Shown: positions 15,285 to 21,876 of the stretch, piece by piece
How positions within the stretch are numbered: the stretch's first letter is position 1
How the letters are laid out: each line of letters begins with the position of its first letter
Source of the DNA: JBKHHU01 sp046539045
GTDB taxonomy: Bacteria; Planctomycetota; Phycisphaerae; SM23-33
Assembly: GCA_046539045.1 (NCBI GenBank)
Contig: JBKHHU010000019.1
Span: 1-27,365, forward strand
DNA: 27,365 nucleotides
Direction of reading: 5' to 3'
The notes under the pieces: model-generated
Told to the model about the DNA's origin: nothing
Databases searched by the model: none
Seen by the model: the letters and a program-made list of their open reading frames with translations, nothing else
Program-made: the position numbers and the translations under genes

Positions 15285-16634
15285 TCAGAAGATGACCGCG
15301 CCCTGGTCTCTCAGCTCCTGCTGCAGGCGGCTGGTGTCCACGCGGTCGACGGTCAAATCATCCTTCGCTGCCTGTGCGGCGGCCAGTCCGGCAGCCTGTC
15401 CGGTCTGGTTGCAGTTGACCATCACGCGCAGCCCGCCGTACGCACCGCGGTCGGCGTCAAGCAGCCGCCCGGCCACCAGCACGTTCTTCGAACCCTTGGG
15501 CACCAAGCTACGGTAGGGGATCTGGTAAAACGCGTTCCAGTCGTCGGTTTCTTCGCGCCATCGGCCGAGCTGCTTCGGCTCGCCCGGAGCCAGATACTCC
15601 TCCCGTCCGTCGAGGTAACGGAACGTCAGCCCGGGCTTGTCGCTGTGGTGGACGTCCACGCGATAGCATCCGTTGCCGATGGTGTCCGGATACGACACGC
15701 CGTGGAGGACCTCCTCTTCGGTCACCCGGTGCAGGCACACCGCGTGTCGCGTCTCCCGGATGCCGATGTAGGAACTCATCCCCGCCAGGCCCACGTGCTG
15801 CTTCCCGCCGGGCAGGCTGCGCAGAACGTCACAGATGACCCGGACCTGCCGCCTGCCTTCGATCTCGGCGGCTGTCAGCTCATCGGCGTCGGCGCAGTTG
15901 GCGTTGTTGACCCGGCTGCCGGCGACCATCCGCATGTTCTCCAGACCGGTCACCTTGGACGTCCAGAGGAACCCGCACGTGAGATGTTCCGGCCGGGACT
16001 CGTCGAAAACTTCATCCACCCAGTGCCTTTCGGAATCGATCTGGTCAATCCCCTGGATCATCGCGCAAACCGTCGGCGGCTGGAGGTCGTCGCGGAGTTC
16101 GAAAGGCAGACCGGCGCGGGCCAGCAGGTCGCCGTCGCCGGTGGCGTCGATGAACTGTTTGGCCTTGATCGCCCGGCGGCCTGTTTTGTCCTCGATAATC
16201 GCCGCGGTGACCTGCCCGTCTTCGGTCACCGGAGCGACAAATCGTGTGTGCAGGAACGGGCGGACACCGGCGTCGCGGACCAGTTCGTCCAGTTCGATCT
16301 GAAGCTCAGCCGTGTTGAGGATGAACTGCTTGCTGGCGTCGGGGACGAATTCCTTGACCGCATCGCGTTTGCGGAGTCGATCGACGACTTCCATCGTCAA
16401 CCCGCCGATAATCTGCTGCTCCATCCGCTCGTCGACCGTCTTGTGCCAGATGTTCACCAGCCCGGCTGTGGCGACACCGCCGAAGCAGCCGTTGACTTCG
16501 ACCACCGCTGCCGAAGCGCCGGCGCGGGCCGCAGCCACCGAGGCAAACACGCCGGTGCAACTCCCGCCCAGCACGCAGACATCCACTTCCGCCACGACCG
16601 GCACGTCGCGGGCCGGTTCCGTTATTGTCAGCAT
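15285..16634 (-). CDS. FAD-dependent oxidoreductase, 449 aa
   Basis: Flavoprotein of the FAD-dependent oxidoreductase family (PF12831-type). The Rossmann motif is VLGGSCTGVFASVAAARAG (Gly-rich loop at 23-28) with an acidic ribose-binding residue at Glu46. CFGGVATAG follows the first beta-alpha-beta unit. A second FAD contact FIDATGDGDLLARAG lies mid-protein. The C-terminal ADRGAYGGLRVMVNCNQTGQAAG closes the FAD site. The ATG at 16634 has a clear AAGGAG SD 7 nt upstream; the much longer upstream open frame is rejected. No signal peptide is present. Homologues are common in planctomycetes and often sit in carbohydrate-degradation neighbourhoods; the substrate cannot be stated here. Confidence 0.9.
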   Translation of the reverse strand: MLTITEPARDVPVVAEVDVCVLGGSCTGVFASVAAARAGASAAVVEVNGCFGGVATAGLVNIWHKTVDERMEQQIIGGLTMEVVDRLRKRDAVKEFVPDASKQFILNTAELQIELDELVRDAGVRPFLHTRFVAPVTEDGQVTAAIIEDKTGRRAIKAKQFIDATGDGDLLARAGLPFELRDDLQPPTVCAMIQGIDQIDSERHWVDEVFDESRPEHLTCGFLWTSKVTGLENMRMVAGSRVNNANCADADELTAAEIEGRRQVRVICDVLRSLPGGKQHVGLAGMSSYIGIRETRHAVCLHRVTEEEVLHGVSYPDTIGNGCYRVDVHHSDKPGLTFRYLDGREEYLAPGEPKQLGRWREETDDWNAFYQIPYRSLVPKGSKNVLVAGRLLDADRGAYGGLRVMVNCNQTGQAAGLAAAQAAKDDLTVDRVDTSRLQQELRDQGAVIF

Positions 16635-16738
16635 GTATCGTCTCCTTCGGTTCGGACTGAACAACACTACCCGATGGAGAATATCGCCGGACCGTCCGCG
16701 ATGCACGCCCGTTCCTGTTTCCGCCGCAACAGCGCATG

Positions 16739-16763
16739 AAAAAGCCCTGCGTCCGTGCAGGGC
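16739..16763 (-). terminator. Rho-independent terminator of the sigma factor/response regulator operon
   Basis: On the minus strand GCCCTGC-ACGGAC-GCAGGGC forms a perfect 7-bp stem with a 6-nt loop, directly followed by five Ts. It lies 23 nt after the response-regulator stop. Confidence 0.85.
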
Positions 16764-16786
16764 CGTTTGTCGTTCTTCCGGGTGGA

Positions 16787-17212
16787 TCAGGCCACGCCGG
16801 CGTCGGTGAGCGTCCGGGCGACTCGCGACTCCGCGGCCTTGCGGAGCTTGTCCAGGTCGAAAGGTTTGTAGATGACCGGCAGGTGCTGATCGCGAATGGC
16901 GGTACACGTGCCCGGGTTGTGCCTATCGCCGGTCAGGAGAATCGTCTTGCCGATCAACTCCGGCTGGGTCGCGGCGATGAACTCCAGCACCTTCCAGCCG
17001 CTCAGGTCGGGCATGACCAGATCCAGCAGAAGCAGGTCGTAATCGTCGAAGCTCACGCGGGAGACGGCGTGCGTTCCGGAATGTGCCGTCTGCACGTTGG
17101 CGCCACAGGCGGTCAGGATCTCCTGGATCAGCGCAGCCAGCGGTCTGGAGTCGTCGACCACCAGCACTCGTTTGCCCGCCAAGGGGCTGGTGTGAGGTGA
17201 TTGGGTATCCAT
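16787..17212 (-). CDS. Single-domain response regulator (CheY-like receiver), 141 aa
   Basis: Stand-alone receiver domain with all phosphorylation residues: acidic pair Asp20-Asp21 (VLVVDDSR), phosphoacceptor Asp64 (LLLLDLVMPD), Thr94 (ILLTGD) and Lys116 (IYKPFD). There is no output domain, so it acts through protein-protein contact. The ATG at 17212 has GGAG 7 nt upstream and is 2 nt from the stop of the sigma-factor gene, indicating one operon with translational coupling. A terminator follows. It may modulate the sigma factor or a downstream kinase relay. No histidine kinase is in the window. Confidence 0.93.
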   Translation of the reverse strand: MDTQSPHTSPLAGKRVLVVDDSRPLAALIQEILTACGANVQTAHSGTHAVSRVSFDDYDLLLLDLVMPDLSGWKVLEFIAATQPELIGKTILLTGDRHNPGTCTAIRDQHLPVIYKPFDLDKLRKAAESRVARTLTDAGVA

Positions 17213-17214
17213 GT

Positions 17215-17784
17215 TCACGCTCCGAGTCTGCGAAGTGTTGGATTCTTGCTGGTATTGACCATGCGGCGGAGTTTGTTCATCAGCGCCTTGTGACGCAGGC
17301 AAACCGCCGACTCGCTGATCCCGAACACCTGGCCGATTTCCTTCATCGTCATGTGCTCGGTGTAGTACATCATGATCAGCTTGCGATCGCGGTCGGGGAC
17401 CTTCTTGATCAGCGACGTCAGCAGATCGCGTGCGATGACCCGATCGTGGGCTTTGCGGGCGCCGGGATCGGGCAGTTCGACCGACAGGCTTACCGCGTCC
17501 TGATCGCCCTTGGGACGGTCCTTGCGGGTGAGCATGCCGTCCTTCCGCATCTGATCCACCGCCAGGAACGTCGCCTTGGTCAGAGCGTAGCAGACAAAGG
17601 GGACACCGCGGGAATCGTCGTATTTCTGAGCGGCCTGGGCCAGGCCCAGGTACGCGTAGCTCTTGATGTCTTCGCGAGGCAACCAGCGGTACCGTCGCAT
17701 GAGCCGGGAAGCTACTTTCCCGGCAATTTCCAGATGCTGGTCGGTCAGGTCGGCGGGCGAAGTCGGATGGCCGTTATCGAACAT
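17215..17784 (-). CDS. RNA polymerase sigma factor, sigma-70 family, 189 aa
   Basis: Sigma factor with region 2 (about 15-85: RYRWLPREDIKSYAYLGLAQ, KYDDSRGVPFVCYA, AVDQMRK) and region 4 (about 122-175: IKKVPDRDRKLIMMYY, MTMKEIGQVFGISESAVCLRHKALMNKLRR). Region 1.1 and a full region 3 are absent, and the size fits the alternative sigma-28/SigB-like or ECF-like range. Region 2.1 and the 'DIKSYAYLGLAQAAQKYD' form resemble sigma-28-type factors more than ECFs. The start is placed at 17784 because AGGAG lies 6 nt before it; ATGs at 17790, 17805 and 17823 have poor SD spacing. It is cotranscribed with the response regulator (2-nt gap). No anti-sigma gene is adjacent; the regulon is unknown. Confidence 0.92.
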   Translation of the reverse strand: MFDNGHPTSPADLTDQHLEIAGKVASRLMRRYRWLPREDIKSYAYLGLAQAAQKYDDSRGVPFVCYALTKATFLAVDQMRKDGMLTRKDRPKGDQDAVSLSVELPDPGARKAHDRVIARDLLTSLIKKVPDRDRKLIMMYYTEHMTMKEIGQVFGISESAVCLRHKALMNKLRRMVNTSKNPTLRRLGA

Positions 17785-18270
17785 TGTCATCTCCTGTTGC
17801 TCCATTCCTTCTCTCTTTCTCATTACGATTTACAGAAGCGGGAGTCGAATCGCCGTACCCGGCGAGCTTGACCGACCCTGCGAGCGCGCCCCACGCCCTC
17901 AACTCCTGACGCCTCCGGTCCTCGTACATAAAGATTGTCGAACGCTGAGAGGTCGGCTATATCAGGAGGATGCCCTATTCCCGTAGGGATGAGAGGGATC
18001 CGCAGGAGGAAATGCACAGGTGTGCAGAGAATGTTAAACTGGGTAAAATGGAAAACCCAGAGAAGATGTCTGTGCCGGTCGCAGCAAGATGCTGCGTAAC
18101 GGCTGTGGAGATGATGAATTACCGCGAGCCGGGCAAAGACGGAGAAGCTGCGTCGGAGGTTCAATCGCCCAGTGTCTGGTCAGACAGCAATGGGTGCTTC
18201 TACCTAAGGCGGCTGCGGGAGAATTCAGGTCGATTCGTTACAGAAAACCCCAAGATGCGGAAACATTTTA

Positions 18271-18289
18271 GAGACATGCGTCATGTCTC
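18271..18289. promoter_or_regulatory. Operator-like palindrome GAGACATG-cgt-CATGTCTC
   Basis: Perfect 8-bp inverted repeat with a 3-nt centre in an AT-rich context (TTTTA before it). It could be a regulator binding site or a small RNA hairpin. No adjacent gene start makes the target obvious. Confidence 0.35.
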
Positions 18290-18363
18290 ATCCGGTAAAT
18301 GCCGGCCTGCAGCGGCATGAGATCGTCCGGCCGGCTCGTCGTCCGAAGCCCGAAATCCGTGGT

Positions 18364-18388
18364 GAGAAAAAAGTTAATCTTATTTCTC
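18364..18388 (+). other. AT-rich hairpin in GC-rich surroundings
   Basis: GAGAAAAAAG (18364-18373), loop TTAAT, and CTTATTTCTC (18379-18388) pair over 10 positions with a single A-A mismatch. Base composition is very unlike the flanks. Confidence 0.35.
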
Positions 18389-18459
18389 GCGTTTACGCTT
18401 CGGGAAGTTGTTTTGTGAGGGATGAGGCCCGCGGCGGGGCCTTCGAGGCGGGCGTTGAC

Positions 18460-18526
18460 CTGTAGTCCGTTCTGTCCACGTTGGTTGTCCTCTAAGGAAC
18501 TACAGAAGTCATCGCCCGAGAGGGCG
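18460..18526 (+). ncRNA. Candidate structured RNA: bulged hairpin followed by GNRA-capped stem
   Basis: Two adjacent stems, 18460-18505 (9-10 bp, one bulge, loop of about 27 nt) and 18513-18526 (5 bp, GAGA tetraloop), are separated by a few bases. A GNRA loop on a clean stem is a common feature of structured RNAs. There is no match to a family I know, and no promoter or terminator is clearly associated, so this is only a candidate. Confidence 0.22.
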
Positions 18527-18730
18527 GTAACAGGAGCTTCTCACCTTGATACGTCCGACCCCCAAAAGCAAGCCTCGCCCGCAAAGATCCGGGAACATCA
18601 GCCGTCGACGGCAGTGGAACGTAACCAAACTGTCTGGCGGAGTGTTCAGCACAGGAGCGGCCGCAAGTTGGCCCGGCCGATCTGTTTGGAGACGGGTCGT
18701 GTTCGCCTGAGCAAGCAGTGAGGAATCCGG

Positions 18731-18937
18731 ATGCGATCAGCAGTGTTCCTGGCCGTCGTGCTTTTGTCCGGCGATCCTGCTGCCCTTTCGGCTGGCCGGG
18801 GAGGATGTCAAACGCAAGCGTGCCCAACGCCCACAGCTCGCAGGGGAGAAATTTTTCGGCGCCGCCAGCCCGCATATATACGGCGACAGGCTCTACATCC
18901 GCGGGTACGATTTCTTTGGTGCATGGGTAGGAAATAG
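18731..18937 (+). pseudogene. Remnant of a secreted PQQ-like beta-propeller repeat protein
   Basis: The ATG at 18731, with GAGG 7 nt upstream, opens a signal peptide (MRSAVFLAVVLLSG...). One frame over, from about 18765, the text continues AILLPFRLAGED and then KFFGAASPHIYGDRLYIRGYD. That is the final blade signature of PQQ-like repeat proteins ('SP...G.RLY.RG...L.C.G'). A return to the first frame supplies the expected ending LWCMGRK and a TAG at 18935-18937. So a signal peptide and the last blade survive, joined directly, with two frame changes and the whole central propeller missing. It ends 6 nt before the convergent azoR stop. Either a decayed gene with an internal deletion or a misassembled region. 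Confidence 0.65.
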
Positions 18938-18943
18938 CCTCTT

Positions 18944-19576
18944 TCAGAAGCGCTTCGCTTCATCGCGGGCCTGTTCGACGGCGGCTCGGATCATCATGTC
19001 CTCGCGCCCCATTTCCGCGGGCATGGTCGGTTCGACTACGATGGAGCGCATGTCGGTAAAGCCGATCAGGCCGAAAACGCTCTTGAGGTACGGCAGCTGG
19101 TAATCGTGCTGCTCAGCTCCGGTCCCTTTGGCGTAGGCGCTTCCGCGGGCCACCACCAGCGCCAGAGGCCGATCGGTCACCAGTCCCTGATAGCCAAGTT
19201 CCGCGTCGAAGCTGAACGTCAGTCCCGGCTGGACGATCACGTCGATGTAGTGCTTGAGCGGGTAGGGCACGCCGAAGTTCCACATCGGGCTGGAAATGAG
19301 GACCTTGTCGGCCTGCTTGAGCCGGTCGACCGTTTCGATGACCGGCTGCCATGCACTTTCTGCCTCCCCGGACGGTTCATTCCCGGCCAGGAGAGTATAC
19401 TTCGCCTTTGCAGCGGGGGCGCGGAACGTGGGGAGTTGGGCGTCGAAGAGATTGATCGTCCGTACCTCGTCGTCCGGGTTCGTCTGACGGTAGGCGTCGA
19501 TGAATTCCCTCGCCACGTGGATCGAATGCGAATCGTCTCCTCGGGGAGACGCCTCAATATGCAGCAATTGGGCCAT
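18944..19576 (-). CDS. azoR: FMN-dependent NADH:quinone oxidoreductase/azoreductase, 210 aa
   Basis: Flavodoxin-fold enzyme that uses NADH to reduce quinones and azo compounds, giving protection from quinone and thiol stress. N-terminal phosphate loop region LLHIEASPRGDDSHS. FMN-contact motif SSPMWNFGVPYPLKHYID (95-112). Second FMN motif VVARGSAYAKG (141-151). The C-terminal GFTDMRSIVVEPT matches AzoR proteins, as does the length (about 200 aa). AGGAG lies 6 nt before the ATG. It is divergent from the methyltransferase gene across 97 nt that hold a palindrome and a possible TACAAT -10. Its 3' end nearly touches the PQQ remnant. Confidence 0.94.
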   Translation of the reverse strand: MAQLLHIEASPRGDDSHSIHVAREFIDAYRQTNPDDEVRTINLFDAQLPTFRAPAAKAKYTLLAGNEPSGEAESAWQPVIETVDRLKQADKVLISSPMWNFGVPYPLKHYIDVIVQPGLTFSFDAELGYQGLVTDRPLALVVARGSAYAKGTGAEQHDYQLPYLKSVFGLIGFTDMRSIVVEPTMPAEMGREDMMIRAAVEQARDEAKRF

Positions 19577-19618
19577 GGTCGGCTCCTCTCGTTCGGATTA
19601 CCTCTTTGCCTGCAGTGA

Positions 19619-19640
19619 ATTGTATACCCACCGTCGGTGG
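19619..19640 (-). promoter_or_regulatory. Candidate azoR promoter -10 with adjoining operator-like palindrome
   Basis: On the minus strand TACAAT (19619-19624) lies 43 nt before the azoR ATG. Directly upstream is the palindrome CCACCG-T-CGGTGG (19628-19640), which would overlap the -35/-10 spacer. That is the usual position for a repressor site in a divergent azoR-type promoter. The regulator is not identified. Confidence 0.4.
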
Positions 19641-19673
19641 ATCAACTTCTCGGCTTGCTTTCCCCGGAGGAAA

Positions 19674-20888
19674 ATGGAAACTCGGAGCATGTCATTGACC
19701 CTGGACCAACTTGAATTCCTCCGCTCCGAGCAGGGCCGATCGCTGCTGGAGACGGACTGGCCGGACGACCCGTTGGCGGCGATCCAGCGTCTCCGCAAGA
19801 AATGCGACGCCGGGCAGGCGTCGGCGGTGCTGACGATCCGCGATCTGCGCTGCAGCGCCGTCGGTTCCGGCAGGTTCCCGAAGCGGCTGGCGGAGAACAT
19901 TCTCTGCACCGACACGCTCCTGCAGCAGGCCAGTTCCACCCGTCTGGCGGTGTGGAAGGGGCGGAGAATCTGCGAGTCGGCCGGCGGGAAACCGGTGTTG
20001 GATCTCTGCTCCGGGCTCGGCGCCGACGCGATCGGGATCGCCTCGGCCGGGTGCGAAGTGCACCTCGTGGACCGATCCGGCGAGGCGCTGCTGTGCGCTG
20101 AACACAACAGCGAACTCATGGGCGTCGCGGATCGGTGCCGGTTCGTGCAGTCCGATGTCGAAGCGCTGGATCTGCCTGCCGACGCGGTAGTGCACGTCGA
20201 CCCGGACCGGCGTGCAAGCGGGCGGCGCCGCGTGGACCTGGCCGACTACGTTCCGGGCCCGGCCTTCCTGCGAAGCCTTCTTGAGCGGACCCGGGCCGGG
20301 GTGATGAAGCTTTCGCCCGCGCTGCCGTTTTCCGAACTGGAGCATTGGCCGGGGCTCGGTCTGGAGTACGTCAGCGAGGGCGGCACGTGCAAGCAGCTGC
20401 TGGGCTGGTGGGGCCCAGGCGTTCGGCAGGAGGTGGTTGCCACCGTCGTCTCCGGCGAGCACGAGTCGCCCGTCGGCGAGTCCATCCGGCGGAACCCCAA
20501 CAGCTATCCGACCATCGCCGCACCGGGAGCATATCTCATCGAGCCGGGCCCGGCCGTGCTGGCCGCCGATGCAGTGGACGACCTGGCCGAGCGATTCGGG
20601 CTGTGGCGGATCGAGCCGAACCTGGTCTGGCTGTTCGGCGATGAGCCTCCGCAGACGCAGTTGGCGCGGTCGTTCCGCGTGCTTCAGCAGGTTCCCGGAC
20701 GGGAGCAGGACATCAAGCGGGCTCTCCGGAAGCTCCAGGCGGGGGTCGTGGAAGTTAAACCGCGCGGAGTGCGCATGAACACCGACAAGATGCAGATGCG
20801 ATTGCGGGGAAAAGGCCGACGGCCGCTGGCGGTGCTGTGGGGCAGGCTCGGGCGGTCGGAGCAGGCGTTCATTGCCGAGCGGGTGTGA
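19674..20888 (+). CDS. Class I SAM-dependent methyltransferase with THUMP-like C-terminal domain, 404 aa
   Basis: Rossmann-fold methyltransferase. SAM motif I is PVLDLCSGLGADAIGIA (about 107-123); the acidic strand-2 end is EVHLVDRSGEAL; the motif IV-like segment is VVHVDPDRR (in place of a DPPY/NPPY). The N-terminal 100 residues are helical (FPKRLAENILCTDTLLQQASS). The C-terminal part (about 310-400) with VEVKPRGVRMNTDKMQMRLRGKG matches the THUMP-like domain found in this planctomycete and actinobacterial group, suggesting an RNA substrate, although none is proven. The ATG at 19674 follows GGAGG by 3 nt, which is short; the ATG at 19689 is the alternative. Divergent from azoR. Confidence 0.87.
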   Translation: METRSMSLTLDQLEFLRSEQGRSLLETDWPDDPLAAIQRLRKKCDAGQASAVLTIRDLRCSAVGSGRFPKRLAENILCTDTLLQQASSTRLAVWKGRRICESAGGKPVLDLCSGLGADAIGIASAGCEVHLVDRSGEALLCAEHNSELMGVADRCRFVQSDVEALDLPADAVVHVDPDRRASGRRRVDLADYVPGPAFLRSLLERTRAGVMKLSPALPFSELEHWPGLGLEYVSEGGTCKQLLGWWGPGVRQEVVATVVSGEHESPVGESIRRNPNSYPTIAAPGAYLIEPGPAVLAADAVDDLAERFGLWRIEPNLVWLFGDEPPQTQLARSFRVLQQVPGREQDIKRALRKLQAGVVEVKPRGVRMNTDKMQMRLRGKGRRPLAVLWGRLGRSEQAFIAERV

Positions 20889-20927
20889 CGGCAGGGTTTG
20901 TGGCCGGCCGGCAGCACCAGCGGCATC

Positions 20928-21782
20928 TCAGTAGTAGATCTCTCCTTCGACCGGATCGCCCTCGGCGCGGAGTCTTCCGCCGAGCATGGCCTTGGTGGCA
21001 GCGTAGGCAGCGAGCACCGCATCGAGAGCATCGCCTCCGGGATCTTCGATGGCTTCCCACCGCAGGTTCCAGGACAGGAGGCTGACCAGTCCGGTCCGCT
21101 CCACGTACGCCAGGATATCCTCCCGTGCCTTGCGGTGCCCCGGCGAGTCACCCTTGTACGGCGCGTAGAGCTTCTTGTCGCTATGCTGCTGGATATCTTT
21201 GATGCTGGAAGCGGGGCAGATTTCGACGATCGCCGGTTTGTCCTCAGCCAGCGGCTGATACGGCAGCACGCGCACCTTGTCGGACTCCACCAGCGGAGCG
21301 ATCAGGTCCTTCAGACCGTAGTATGTCTGTTTGTAGAGCCGGAGGTTCACAGCCGAGAAGGGCACCTGCGCCCGGCGCTCGGTATGACGCTTTAGCTCCT
21401 TCCCTCCCGACAGCTTGATGCACCGTTTGCGGAAGATTTGCGGAGAGTCGCTGGTGTAGCAGAGCTCGTGCACGAAGTTACGCCAGTCGCTGCTCCCGAG
21501 GTACTGCTTTGGGAGCGTCAGCGGGAAGTCCACCCCGAACAGCCCACTTCGATGGTCGGTTATGAACCGGCGGAGCACCGGCATGCAGGCTGACCGCCCC
21601 GGCCCGGAATCCGGAAGCTCATCGGCGCGGATCAACTCGCTCAGCAGCAGCTGCCTGCCGTGAATCCTGCCCGAGGCGATCCAGATTTTCGTGCCGGCGT
21701 TCTCGGCTCCGCTGAAATCCATACCAAACACGAAGGGTTTTTCCGCTCGCGCAGACGATAGATGTCGTCTTCCTTTGGGCAT
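20928..21782 (-). CDS. DUF429 family protein (predicted RNase H-like nuclease), 284 aa
   Basis: DUF429 proteins have an RNase H-like fold and are predicted nucleases; activity is generally untested. Seen here: the first acidic strand FGMDFSGAENAG (Asp22), GVDFPLTLPK (Asp85), AIVEICPASSIK in the second half, and the terminal GGDALDAVLAAYAA helix, which bears the last acidic residues. These are the positions expected for a metal centre. The start at 21782 was preferred over an ATG at 21827 because GGGAAGG lies 8 nt upstream, while the longer form has no SD. It is convergent with the methyltransferase gene (39 nt) and 94 nt downstream of the DUF6786-like gene. Confidence 0.85.
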   Translation of the reverse strand: MPKGRRHLSSARAEKPFVFGMDFSGAENAGTKIWIASGRIHGRQLLLSELIRADELPDSGPGRSACMPVLRRFITDHRSGLFGVDFPLTLPKQYLGSSDWRNFVHELCYTSDSPQIFRKRCIKLSGGKELKRHTERRAQVPFSAVNLRLYKQTYYGLKDLIAPLVESDKVRVLPYQPLAEDKPAIVEICPASSIKDIQQHSDKKLYAPYKGDSPGHRKAREDILAYVERTGLVSLLSWNLRWEAIEDPGGDALDAVLAAYAATKAMLGGRLRAEGDPVEGEIYY

Positions 21783-21876
21783 CGCGAAAACCTTCCCGTC
21801 GTGCGTCCATCGTTTTCTCCGACGCATGGAAAATGCACCGCGCCGGAGCGTCTGGATATGATTCCCGACAGCTGGG

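Larger units (their letters stand above)
17785..18730. other. Gene-poor region with multiple stem-loops (candidate structured RNA)
   Basis: I find no convincing protein gene over about 946 nt. Open frames here (for example 17970-18320, +) lack family motifs and a normal codon pattern. Structures seen: CTGGGT/ACCCAG (18039-18060); GAGACATG/CATGTCTC (18271-18289); GCCGGCC/GGCCGGC (18301-18335); an AT-rich stem (18364-18388); AGGCCC/GGGCCT (18425-18442); CTGTAGTCC pairing with GGAACTACAG with one bulge (18460-18505); and CGCCC-GAGA-GGGCG (18513-18526), a 5-bp stem with a GNRA tetraloop, framed by GAAG/CTTC. A 12-nt perfect palindrome is at 18601-18612. The conserved cores of RNase P, tmRNA and SRP RNA were looked for and not found. 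Confidence 0.4.

Noticed and set aside
12735..16739. 1334-codon open frame on the plus strand across xseA, the glycosyltransferase and the FAD oxidoreductase
   Set aside because: Antisense to three recognised proteins. The translation is His/Arg/Val/Leu-rich with no domain, so it is a codon-bias shadow despite its length.
17970..18320. 116-codon plus-strand ORF upstream of the sigma operon
   Set aside because: No homology-like motif, composition unlike the other genes, and no well-spaced SD; more likely non-coding.
18460..18700. Possible RNase P, tmRNA or SRP RNA
   Set aside because: Their conserved cores (for example GAGGAAAGTCCGGGC, GGTTCGATTCC with a tag ORF, GGAAGGAAGCAG) are not found.
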